From Trissonchulus latispiculum (lineage: Eukaryota > Nematoda > Enoplea > Enoplida > Ironidae), in assembly GCA_030248195.1 (NCBI GenBank), contig JASAND010006991.1, positions 81,303 through 145,302 on the forward strand: 64,000 bases of DNA, in the 5' to 3' direction. Below, piece by piece: positions 47,600 through 57,679 of the stretch. The position numbers and the translations under genes are program-made. The notes beneath the pieces are model-generated. The model saw only the letters and a program-made list of their open reading frames with translations, searched no databases and was not told the DNA's origin. The stretch's first letter is position 1. The number at the start of each line of letters is the position of its first letter.

Positions 47600-47800
47600 T
47601 GCATCATTTCTTTTATAGCCTTTGTGTATGATAGCAGTTTTTGTGAACTTCTACGCAAGTGTTTGAACTATGTATTAGTCACATTAAGAAAAAGCAAATT
47701 TCAGTTTCGAATGCTATCCAGGCTTGTCAGGAAGCTGTACACTCCAGCAATTAATTTTGCTTTTAAAGAAAGGCAAATCAAATGCGAAACCCTCAAGGAA
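47600..47800. promoter_or_regulatory. upstream flank conserved with the other receptor gene
   Basis: Stretches such as GTGTTTGAA, TGTCAGGAAGCT and AGCAATTAATTTTGCTTTTA recur in the same order upstream of the second receptor (60,285-60,410). The receptor duplication therefore included at least several hundred bases of 5' flank. Promoter function is inferred from position only. Confidence 0.4.
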
Positions 47801-48042
47801 TATTTATGCGTCATTCGAATATTTACTGCTGTTTTATATAACCAAACCTTGCAGGAATTTGCCAAAGACAAGCAAACATGTAAGTGCATAGATGGTAATA
47901 ATGAGGGATGGAAACTGGGACCCTTGGGTATTGATTCAACCTCTCCTTAATTGATGAAACCTTACTCATTTATGTTGCAGCTGACAGCTCAGTTTAGACA
48001 AATTTCAACATGAAGTGGCAGCAATATTATTGCTTGCCATGG

Positions 48043-48159
48043 CTGGGAGGCCTACTTTTTGGTGTACAGCAGAGCTGTCTAGGTTGGAGCTCTGCTGTAC
48101 ACACTGCTGTAGCATGCAGGCAATTCTACAGCAATTTAGATTAGGGACCGGCTTCCCAG
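48043..48159. mobile_element. 117-bp MITE with CTGGGAGGCC ends, copy 2
   Basis: Starts CTGGGAGGCC and ends GGCTTCCCAG. The internal GAGCTCTGCTG.ACACACTGCTG is shared with 22922-23041. Confidence 0.75.
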
Positions 48160-48160
48160 C

Positions 48161-48199
48161 GTGCAGCGTGCGTATAACTCAGTTATACGCACGCTGCAC
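48161..48199. repeat. perfect 39-bp palindrome
   Basis: GTGCAGCGTGCGTATAAC, loop TCA, then its exact inverse. It abuts the MITE on its left. Confidence 0.85.
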
Positions 48200-48281
48200 T
48201 GTGCATTATCTGATTTATATGCACAGTCTTTACATAGGAAAAGTGCAAAAGAGTTGTATAATGAGCTTTTCTCTAAGTGGT

Positions 48282-48800
48282 TTCTTAATTAACCGCAAAA
48301 GGTGTGCTTAGAGCCCGTGTTTAGTGTTCACCCCTTCCCTCTGCTGTGAATTGATTAACCCCATGTAAATGCTGACTCAAATTCAAACCTAATTCTAATT
48401 TTTATTATCTCGCCTAGAGGCGAGATACTTGTAATTGGTTTTGTCTCTTTTTGAACTGTTTTCACCTTACGCTCAAAAAGTGCCCTATGCTCATCACACG
48501 CCTCAGTATGTGGCTGTTTTTGCGTAGGGGGGAGCTGGCACGAACATTCACATAGCCATTTTAAAGAGCTCTTTAGTTCTGCTTAAATGTCTCATAGGTA
48601 TTTAGTGTTTTTGAAAAAAGCAAAATAACTTTAATTTTAATAAAAATTCAGTTTGTAATAACTTAATATTCTTTCTGTATGATTTTTGAAAAAGTGCCCC
48701 CTTTGGTTGAATTTAATTCAAGATTGATTCGTTTTTGTACAATATGCAAATTAGTTTCTACTGAGGCAGCATTAGTCAGCTAAGATTATTCATGAAGAGC
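48282..48800 (+). repeat. PLE-1 left direct repeat (pseudo-LTR)
   Basis: 519 bp from TTCTTAATTAACCGC to TTCATGAAGAGC. It differs from the right copy at about two positions (C/A near 48353 and near 48780). It contains the hairpin ATCTCGCC-TAGA-GGCGAGAT (about 48408-48427). Confidence 0.9.
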
Positions 48801-48895
48801 TTTAGGGCGCTTTAGGGCGCCTGCCATTACTTAATTGGTAAAATATCACGGAGACGAGTACAGAATTCTAATTTCCAAACGTTTTTAAGCCCGTC

Positions 48896-49819
48896 ATGCT
48901 TTTAAGCCTGTTTTTTATGTTTAATTTTCTCGGTGGTAATAGAGGGGCATACGATGGTCCTTCTTCCTATTTAACCTTGACACGTTTTATTTATCTAAAT
49001 GTTTTTGCCTGTTCTGTTGGTTTCGTCCTAATGAATTCACAATCGATAAATACACAAGCATGGTGTACCCCTTCTGTTCCATCCGTGGAGGGGGACACCT
49101 ATACACGAACGGATGGTTTAAATTCTAGTCAGGCAGACCCCATGGGACTGCCCAGTGTAATACAGGGCAAAGCATGCAATACGAATAGGTGTAACATATG
49201 TCCAAAATTTACTGCAGGCAATCATTTCAATGGCTACTTTAATAATCAAACACACTTCATCAACAGTAATAACTCGGAAAACACCGATCATACAGTTAAT
49301 TGTAAAACTAAAAACGTAGTATACTTATTGACATGTACAAACTGCAAGATTCAATATGTTGGAGAAACGGGCAGACCCCTCTCCATAAGAATTCGAGAAC
49401 ATTTAAGGAGTATCACACACCCGGAGAAAACATCTTGTAAATGGTTAGCCACACATTTTAATATTGGAAATTGTAAAGAATTTGCAGTTCAAATAATTGA
49501 AGAGATAGCCAATATAGATGACAAAGAAGAGGAAAAACGAATTCGCAGACTTAGAGAAGCCTATTGGATTAAACAACTAAAAACTAAATACCCGTATGGA
49601 TTAAATGAACTACTTAAAGGAGAAAATATGAACATACCTGTCCTAGCTAATTTAACAACTAATAACAATAACACTACCAGAAAAAATATAACCAAAACCA
49701 ACCGAAAAAATAAAGAAAAAATAAACATTGAGCATAACAACATAGAATCCTGGTACAAAATAATATTTCTAGAAAGGATGCATACAAACTTATATTACAA
49801 ACACAATATGCTAATTTAA
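48896..49819 (+). pseudogene. PLE-1 N-terminal GIY-YIG endonuclease domain with Cys zinc motif
   Basis: Open frame of 307 codons. The ATG at 48896 is only the first one available; a later Met (MNSQSINTQ) or a spliced start is equally possible. Residues about 94-148 hold Cys pairs (CNTNRCNIC, VNC, LTCTNC) that fit the zinc-finger preceding the nuclease in permuted PLEs. The GIY-YIG core is VVYLLTC...YVGETGRPL (about 140-162), followed by the RIREHL helix with the conserved Arg, and EAYWIKQLKTKYPYGLNELL. The frame shifts at about 49,770. Coding sequence resumes one frame over (YANLKNITEINEQ...) and runs into the insertion at 49926. Confidence 0.85.
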
Positions 49820-49925
49820 AGAATATTACAGAAATAAATGAACAACACAAAAATCACAATCTCTATCCTCTAATTAAAGACCTAATAGAAACTAGAATTT
49901 ATAACAAGACCAAAAACAACTGTAA

Positions 49926-50750
49926 TTCGCTCCTCTACGTTGGAGAAAACACGCTGTTTAACTTTATTTTGGAACAAAAATTTTCGCATTGGAAAAATAG
50001 CCTGTCACTTATCTGGGCGTTAAGTTATTGGCTAAATGGCGTGGCCTTCTGGTATCCTCTAACCATGGGATTTTCTCTTTGCCTTTTCTTTGACTGCCGA
50101 ATAGATGAACGGATTTTCAAATCTAATCTCTAAACGTGATGGCTCTGAACAGGTTTGAATGTCGTGGGAAAGAGGTACAGTACAGTACACAACAGGTAAA
50201 ACATCTTAAGCAAAACGGTCAGGTTTTGGTAAGAGGATTTAAATAACTACAAGTTTGTCCGTGTAGGATGGTGACTAAGTACAAGTTACGACGGGTTCTG
50301 CAATTTACTCCTGTTCTTATATACTATGCAATTTTTTTAAATGTTTTCCAGCCTAAATGATGCCATTGTAGCAAATTTGAATGATACAGTGTCCTCTAAT
50401 TATTTATGTCTTCTAAGCATCTTCACAGACCATATTTCCTATTTTCCTGTATAGGCTCGTCGCCCCTGCCCTCCTCTATACTTCTGCAGCCGTATTTTTT
50501 CCCAGGCCTTTCGAGCATGCATATGTAGTCTTCAGCCCACCTAGTTGCTATTGCCAAGCGGGGGGGCAGCAGCTTTCGAGGTCCGAATGTTGCTGCCTTG
50601 GGAGTGACTGCAATAACCGTACGGTAGCTTGCTCGGGGATCATGTTTTCTGTCCGTGATCTTCGCCTCTCTGCTTCTTGACTACAGTCTGCGGAGAGCAC
50701 CACTTACGGGCCACTTTGTGAGCCTAACAGTGTGTGAGCCATCAGCAAAA
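49926..50750 (+). mobile_element. 825-bp poly(A)-tailed retro-insertion with 14-bp target duplication
   Basis: AAAAACAACTGTAA occurs exactly at 49912-49925 and again at 50751-50764. The inserted piece ends CATCAGCAAAA, with an A run joining the second copy. Removing it restores the PLE frame across the site. This is the signature of target-primed insertion by a LINE-type machinery. The insert has no convincing ORF. Its 3' half is relatively GC-rich (CAAGCGGGGGGGCAGCAGC..., CTTGCTCGGGGATC). Source unknown. Confidence 0.85.
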
Positions 50751-50764
50751 AAAAACAACTGTAA

Positions 50765-52600
50765 CAAAAAACAAAATAAAGAAACAATAGTGATCAATTA
50801 TAATAACAAATATATGGACTACTTACAATTAAATCAAATATTTCAGAAAACAAGTAACTCGTGGCCTTTTGATAAAGGAAAAGTAAAAAGTGCAAGACCC
50901 AGAATACTATACAAATATCAGGCTCCTATAGCTACGTTTATTTACAATTACAAAGAAACCCTCAAGGATCTTAATATAGAAGAATGGCTAGAAAATTACA
51001 ACAAAGGTAACATAAAATGTGACTGTAGTAACTCACCATACAAAGACAATTATCACCAACACATAATAACAGGAAATTTAGATATCATACAAAACACAAA
51101 CATTAAAAAACTATTACGAGAAGGACCTAAATATAGAATTCCAAAAGATATAAATGAAGAGAAATGTGAATACGAAATAGAACACGCACTCAAAGAATAT
51201 ATTCTTAAACTACACAAAAAATATAAATGGAATATAGTGAGTCTAGCAATGTGGGCGGAAAAAGTACTAAACAAAATTAAAGCCAAAAAAGAAACCATAA
51301 AAGACAAACATAAAAATCAAATTATAAATAACAATAGAAATAATATAAAAATAAATAAAAAGACTTAAATAAATATAAATCTAAATATGTTTTCACACCG
51401 GTAGATAAAGCAAATCAAAATATAGGAATAATTTGCAAACACTATTACATCGAAATGGTATTAAAAGAAGTCGGCCTACTAGGCAATAACAATAATAATA
51501 ATAATACATACCAGTTGATAGACAGTAACGAAAAAGATATAATTACGTTAATTAATAACCAATATAAAAACTTAAAAATTTCACCAGACAAAACTAACAG
51601 AACTCTACCATATATTTATTTAATCCCTAAATTCCATAAAATCCTATAAAATTCAGAACAATTATAGCAAGCAAAACTTCCATTCTAAAAGACTTGTCAA
51701 AACTAATACATGAAGCTTTAACATTAATAACAAAATCTAGAAAACGATACGGACAGATGCTTAAACAAATAACAGGATGCGACACATTCTGGATAACACA
51801 ATCCAACAAACCTATAATAAATAAAATAAACGAATTAAACAAAAGAAATTGCATGCACCAGATTAATACCTTTGATTTCACCACATTATACACTTCCCGT
51901 ACTTTTCAAACCATTACTGACGAGTTAACTAAGATATTAAATGAATCGATGAGATCCCACATTACAGTTTCTAAATACAAAACCAGATGGGGAACAGCAA
52001 CTAATAACAAAGAAATAACCATAACCAAAAATGATCTGATCCAAATGATATCATCACTGATACACTCAAGCTACTTCACAGTAGGTAATAAAATTTTCAA
52101 ACAAATAAGAGGTATACCCATGGGAGCAAACGCAGGACCCACCATTGCAAATCTAGTCTTACATAGCTTCGAACACACATATATTATGAAAAACAGAAAT
52201 AGCAGTAACCTGAAATATTTAGCCAACACCTACAGATACATGGACGATTTGACAGTAATAAATGACAACGATATATTCTTATATATATAAACAAATCTAT
52301 CCACAAGAATTAGAACTTAATCAAATGAACGAAGATAATAAACAAGCAGACGTTCTAGATTTAAGAATCAAAATCCAACAAAATAAAACAGCTACAGTTT
52401 CCATATATGACAAAAGAGACGATTACAATTTCAAGGTAATTAGATATCCATCGACTACCTCCAATATTAGTATAAACGTAATCCACAATACTTTGTGTAG
52501 TCAAATACAAAGGGTATTAGATATTTGTAATACAAAAACTACTACTTACAGTACTATGCAAAAATGCATAAAAGATTTCAAAGTTAGAACTACAGCATAA
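50765..52600 (+). pseudogene. PLE-1 reverse transcriptase, broken
   Basis: Pieces in order: N-terminal region 50765-51368 (NSWPFDKGKVKSARP, HIITGNLDIIQ, GPKYRIPKDINEEKC, stop at 51366); 51376-51649 (PVDKANQNIGIICK, then YIYLIPKFHKIL); catalytic part 51694-52290, with motif A FDFTTLYT (51871-51894), motif B GIPMGANAGPTIANLVL (52111-52161) and motif C YMDD (52237-52248); and C-terminal part 52262-52600 (YPQELELNQMNEDNKQADVL, YDKRDDYNFKVIRYPSTTSN). Motif B and the YDKRDD block are typical of this PLE group. At least one nonsense change near 51650 and frame changes near 51370, 51650 and 52280 make it inactive. Confidence 0.85.
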
Positions 52601-52857
52601 GAGAAATTAAACAGTTTCTATAAAACATTAAAGCAAATGAAATAAAATTGGAAAGTTTACAAATTAATAAAAACGATTTATGGAAAATTCCAAATAGTAA
52701 TGAAATATTCTTTTCCTTCATTCATTTTGAACATTTTAACATTTTGAACATTTGAAAAAATTTTCTAATTTTGTTAGAAACCTCCTAAACCCATTTTTAA
52801 TCTCGTCTATCCTAGGATTTTTTACTTTCGTATGGAATAATTTACTTTTAATTTCAG

Positions 52858-53945
52858 CACTCTATTGGATTCTGCTAAACGGACTAGATGGGATGTCTCT
52901 CCATTTATGCAATCAGTGGAAAAACGTCTTGAAAATTTAGAAAGTGCTGTCAGTCTTCATACACAGCAAATTGAGGACATCGACATCCGTTTGGAAAACG
53001 AATCCAACTATAGTCGAAAAAACAACTTGATGATAGAAAACTTCAGTCCAGGAGCCGGTCTACAGGGCGAAGCTCTGACGACTGTAGTTATCAACTGGTT
53101 GAATAGCAAAGTCGTCAAAGAACCTACTGGGATCGGTCAAGGGTGCATTGCAGCATGCCATCAAGTGGGAAAATTGTCGAATAACAACATCATTATAGCC
53201 TCCAAGGACGTTCAAGTCAAAAACAGATTATTGGCAAATGCCAAAAATCTGAAAGGTTAATAAAGATAGAAAGGAGAATCACGGCCTGAAACCTATAATC
53301 CTGAAGTCTCACTTTTCGAAAAAATTGGAAGATCAAAGAAAATACTTGGAGTTCTTGACTAGAAAAGGCGTGGAATTAAAGAAATTCACCAGATCTGAGT
53401 GCAAAATTATGGTATATATTGTTTTATTGAAAAAAATTTATATAGAAAAGTTTTAGTACAAGCCAAACACGAAAAATATTTCCAAAGTTTCAAAAAGGAA
53501 ATTCGGAGTAATTTATTAAATGGAAGTAAAATGCTTCAATTCAAGTTCATCATTAAGTTGCTTTATGCCTATATTAAGTAGATATATTTATTTGCAGTTT
53601 TTATTTGCAGTTTACTTTTATTGTTTATAATTTTATTCCCTATTTTACAATTTTATTATATTGTTCTAATTTCATTTTATTTTAATTTTAAAGGCTGGGA
53701 ACAACGGATCCCGACCTAGTCTTCTGATCATTAACAACAAATATGATGCCTATAATATTCCAGAATGCCTAGTTGATCAGGTGGAATCCTTTCATACAGT
53801 CTACTTGAAATGGGGAAAACCCAGAAATCAGAGACGAGTACAAAATACTAACAATGGGCCGGGTCCCAGTTCTCAACCTGACCAATCGGCCAATAATGAA
53901 GAGGAAATTCCGTCCAATGAACCAGATGTGGAACCCATGAACTAA
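52858..53945 (+). CDS. coiled-coil LINE-ORF1-like protein inside PLE-1 (spliced, possibly damaged)
   Basis: Exon 1 starts at 52858 after TTAATTTCAG. It contains a heptad stretch (VEKRLENLESAVSLHTQQIE), then NYSRKNNLMIENF, the motif that precedes the RRM-like domain of L1-type ORF1 proteins, and HQVGKLSNNNIIIASKD...KNRLLANAKNLK. One extra base at about 53,258 puts the continuation (KDRKENHGLKPIILKSHFSK, TRKGVELKKFTRSECKIM, to a GTATAT donor at about 53,412) in another frame. A middle exon may lie at 53,444-53,560 (VLVQAKHEKYFQSFKKEI). The last exon follows TTTTAAAG at 53694 and ends DVEPMN-TAA at 53945. A nucleic-acid chaperone role is inferred from the family resemblance. Confidence 0.6.
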
Positions 53946-54232
53946 TTTTCTTGGGTTGAAAGTCACTACTAACAAATAAACTTTTCTACTAACTAACTGA
54001 ATCTAATGGGTAAACTATATTTGTATTTGCTAATAATAAATTATTTAACTTTGGTCTACTGAGTTAACACCTCGCGTTGCGTTCATTTATGTATTCATTT
54101 AACGGAAGGAATATGTACATTGAAGGACTTTGATTCCCAAACTTTTCTACAAAAATCTTCTTCTTTGGTTGTTCATTTTAATTTTAAAAATTGAAAATTC
54201 CAATTGAAATCGAAAATTAGTCGTTTAATCTA

Positions 54233-54324
54233 GCAACCGCAAGGTTGCAGTGCAATTAGTGACCGCAAGGTTGCCTGAACACGCGACCACTAGGTCGCCG
54301 TGTAATATGTGACCGCAAGGTCGC
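54233..54324 (+). other. cluster of four small hairpins with GNRA-type loops
   Basis: GCAACC-GCAA-GGTTGC (54233-54248), GTGACC-GCAA-GGTTGC (54259-54274, two G-T pairs), GCGACC-ACTA-GGTCGC (54283-54298) and GTGACC-GCAA-GGTCGC (54309-54324). The stems vary but stay paired, and three of the four loops are GCAA. Confidence 0.75.
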
Positions 54325-54766
54325 CTTTTTAGGTATAAAGAAAGTCCAATGCTCTAAATACGAAAAATTAGAAACATCTTCAATTTTTACATTTGGAAAA
54401 CATCAAATTGGTTTTTAAAAAATTTTTTAAATTTATCTAGACTAATCGGCAATTATGCGTATACTAATATGTAACGAAAATCATGAGCGAGATACTTATC
54501 CATTGATGGGCTATACATTCAAACACTACGAATATCCGAGTAAGATGGTAATTAAAAAGATTACCTTCTTATGGACAGAACCGGAATTTTTTCATCACTC
54601 TCCGGATCCCCCTGACTACGGATAATTCGTTTTATCAATACTATTTTCTATTATTTATTTATATTGTTTTAAGTGGTTTTTGTTTATTTATCATTTCTAA
54701 CCTGAATTCTAAAAACGTAGAGCCAATTTTCTACTTCGTTTCGGCCAGTAATGTCCAAAAACCGGA

Positions 54767-54841
54767 TATAGTGGAATAAATTTACGTGGTAACCTCGGGG
54801 ATTGCTGTCGAAAGGTTTCACGTAAATTTATCTCACCTATA
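54767..54841 (+). other. long stem-loop upstream of the PLE start exon
   Basis: TATAGTGGAATAAATTTACG... pairs with ...CACGTAAATTTATCTCACCTATA around a loop containing GGGGATTGCTGTCGAAA. An alternative pairing uses GCAATCCCTACCACGTA at 54852-54868. I looked for a hammerhead core (CTGANGA...GAAA) and did not find it. Confidence 0.55.
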
Positions 54842-54912
54842 ATTTTCTCTGCAATCCCTACCACGTATTTGTAATTGACGGTTATTTTATTTTTATTTTA
54901 GCTTAGTTAAGT

Positions 54913-54960
54913 ATGTCTACTGGTCGACCATTGTCTCCTGAAGATTCCAACCCATTTAGG
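54913..54960 (+). CDS. candidate short start exon of the PLE unit
   Basis: After a TTTTAG-type acceptor, ATG at 54913 opens MSTGRPLSPEDSNPF, followed by AG|GTAAAA. It lies directly before the second direct repeat, that is, at the head of the next tandem unit. In a tandem array it would supply a start codon that splices across the repeat to the endonuclease frame. Short, so support is limited. Confidence 0.4.
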
Positions 54961-54974
54961 TAAAACCAGTTCAA

Positions 54975-55493
54975 TTCTTAATTAACCGCAAAAGGTGTGC
55001 TTAGAGCCCGTGTTTAGTGTTCACCCCTTCCCTCTGCTGTGAATTGATTAACCCAATGTAAATGCTGACTCAAATTCAAACCTAATTCTAATTTTTATTA
55101 TCTCGCCTAGAGGCGAGATACTTGTAATTGGTTTTGTCTCTTTTTGAACTGTTTTCACCTTACGCTCAAAAAGTGCCCTATGCTCATCACACGCCTCAGT
55201 ATGTGGCTGTTTTTGCGTAGGGGGGAGCTGGCACGAACATTCACATAGCCATTTTAAAGAGCTCTTTAGTTCTGCTTAAATGTCTCATAGGTATTTAGTG
55301 TTTTTGAAAAAAGCAAAATAACTTTAATTTTAATAAAAATTCAGTTTGTAATAACTTAATATTCTTTCTGTATGATTTTTGAAAAAGTGCCCCCTTTGGT
55401 TGAATTTAATTCAAGATTGATTCGTTTTTGTACAATATGCAAATTAGTTTCTACTGAGGCAGCATTAGTCAGATAAGATTATTCATGAAGAGC
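54975..55493 (+). repeat. PLE-1 right direct repeat (pseudo-LTR)
   Basis: Same 519 bp as the left repeat. Sequence after 55493 does not continue the PLE unit, so it reads as a tandem copy truncated after 519 bp. Near-identity with the left copy dates the insertion as recent, although the coding part is damaged. Confidence 0.9.
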
Positions 55494-57005
55494 AGTTAGA
55501 AATCACAAATCTTCTGATTTTGCACAGCCATTGTAGTTTTTAAGAATTTCTTGAACGGATGTAATGCAAAAATTTGATTCCAACCGGAAGATTTCAGGGA
55601 GATCACGACGTAGGATCCGAGCTTATCGCTAATTATGCTAATCAGTTATACACAAGCAACAAGTTCGAGCTAAAGGTTCGTGCCACAAGTTGTCTAAATT
55701 GAGTTTCGTCAAAGTTGGTTGCCAGCTTATGGCAAATAACATAACATAACTCGAAGAGTACATAATATGTGAGTGGAATAGTAGAGTAGTAACTGACAAG
55801 CTCTCTGTTTTCTAGAATCCAAGACCTAGCAAAGAAGCAGGTCGAAATGATGTTAGGTAGCATTCGCAAGCTGGACAAAGTATTTACGGAAACAAGAGTC
55901 CTTTGAAACTTAGGTTAAGTATGTGAAATGATGCGAATGAATACTGTACAACAATAGAACATCTCATTAAAATACATTAAATGGTGCACTCTGCTGCAAC
56001 ATTGTCCATTAATGCCCATTTGTGTTAATTTGGAGACTAAAATTATTACCAGAATGTTCTTTTCTCGGAAGCCAAGTACTCGCGGCGGTGCAGACCGAAA
56101 AATGAAAACCTTTTGCTTATTTTAATCAAACGTATTGAAGTCACATGGTACGGATTGCGCTCATCGGCGAGATAATGCCCCTTTTAGGGGCCAACTTGTT
56201 CTTGTTGCGTAGAAAGTTAGACGATTTTTGCGGAATCCGAAGCTGCGCCAAGATGTGGAAACTCGCACCAAATCGCATCGACATTGAGAAGTTCTGTTCA
56301 TCATTAAGTTACATTAAGCTACAATCATAGTTTATCCAGGGATCACTTCAATTGACGAAATCTCGGATGCCCTCAAAATGACTTTGCAGGATGATCTTTC
56401 TGAAAATCCAACTGATCCCAATTTTGATGAAAGATACCTTATTATTTTGCAGCAGTGATCTACCACTTTTGATTTTCGCCTCAGAATTCGACTTAAAAGT
56501 ACATGATCCGCCAGCCATTGGTTGTAGATAGAACATTCACTTCTGTTTGAAAAGACATTGCGCGTTTGCCCAACTTTATGTCATTTTTGATTTTCATAAT
56601 GTTGAATCCGTTCCAGCCGTTACATAGCATATTTTGGCTGCTGATTTGCTATAACATTTGTTAAAATGCTTCGGAAAGCATTAAAGAATCATGTCAGGGA
56701 ATGTGCCATAGAATAGGGTTATTTGCTTTGGCGCAGTTTTAAATTTTTGTGTCTAATGATAAATGTGTGCATATTTAACACGTTAATGGGACCTGCGCGC
56801 TAACGGGGCGATTACCTTTACAGTGAGCGCTAACGGAAGTAAATCATTTATATCTATTAGATTATATATGTATATCTGCAGATGTTACTTTGTTAGGAAT
56901 CTAAAAGATATGTCCAATGTTTATTATAACCTGTCCGCAAATGTGTATGCGGTCTTGTTCTGTTGCAACTGACTGACAGACGAGGACAGTCTGTAGCTAA
57001 ATATA
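55494..57005. other. unassigned
   Basis: No gene recognised. AAGAGTACATAATATG at about 55756 is an isolated family-A MITE end. GAGATAATGCCCCTTTTAGG (from about 56168) resembles GAGATACTGCTCGTTTTAGG at about 45840 near PLE-2, perhaps an old shared repeat. Confidence 0.35.
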
Positions 57006-57679
57006 CGTATGTACCCTTAGCACACTCACTCCTTGAGTCAGACCCGAAAACTTTTGAGTCACGATCCTTGGATGGAGTACTTCTTGATCCACCCATTACT
57101 TTTCTTTGATCCGCTCTGGTTTGTTTCCTGAATCCAATTTTAAAGTGGTGTGGGGGTGAGTACCGTTGCACACCAATTTTTGAGTCATGGAACTTGATAT
57201 CCTTTTTTGTAAGAATCTGCTAACATGTCTAATTCTTAGATGTAGTTCTGCGTAAATTATAATGCAATTGGCACTAGAAAACTGTTTTTTCAGCTGTCGT
57301 AGAATCCGCTAAACTTCGGTGAGCGGATGGGCAGCAGACTGACCATTGCAAAGCAAATTGAGTAAAATTTAGATAAATTTTTAATTTGTATTTTAAAAAT
57401 TTCCTACAATAGAAAGAATTTGGATTGTTTCTAATGAGTGGATCATGAAGAAGAATAAAATTGCAAACTTTCTGCAGAGTATCGTTCTATGACTCAAAAA
57501 TTGGTGTGGAGAGGTACCCTCCTGCACACAACTTTAAAATTGGATTTAGGATATAAAGCAGAGCGGATCAAAGAAATGTAAGGGGCGGATCAAGAAGTAC
57601 TCCACCCAAGGATCCTGACTCAAAAGGTTTCGGGTCTCGGGTGAGACTCAAGGAGTGGGTGTGCTAAGGGTACGTACGT
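57006..57679. mobile_element. foldback element with arms of about 185 bp
   Basis: Left arm starts CGTATGTACCCTTAGCACAC. The right arm ends GTGTGCTAAGGGTACGTACG. Matching inner blocks include CACTCCTTGAGTC/GACTCAAGGAGTG, GTACTTCTTGATCC/GGATCAAGAAGTAC, TTTGATCCGCTCT/AGAGCGGATCAAA and CACACCAATTTTTGAGTCAT/ATGACTCAAAAATTGGTGTG. The centre (57,190-57,480) is AT-rich and unpaired. Non-coding. Confidence 0.85.

Larger units (their letters stand above)
48282..55493 (+). mobile_element. permuted Penelope-like element (PLE-1) with terminal direct repeats
   Basis: A 7.2-kb element bounded by 519-bp direct repeats (48282-48800 and 54975-55493, period 6,693). Order on the plus strand: repeat, GIY-YIG endonuclease, reverse transcriptase, coiled-coil ORF1-like protein, hairpin-rich segment, short start exon, repeat. 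PLEs typically show such pseudo-LTRs through tandem partial copies, and keep introns. GIY-YIG upstream of RT is the permuted order described for the Chlamys/Hydra/Naiad clade; most other PLEs have it downstream. Reading frames contain stops and shifts, so this copy is inactive. An 825-bp poly(A) insertion splits it. Confidence 0.85.

Noticed and set aside
47591..47950. 119-codon plus-strand frame upstream of receptor 1
   Set aside because: The related flank of receptor 2 does not preserve the frame, so the similarity is of non-coding DNA.
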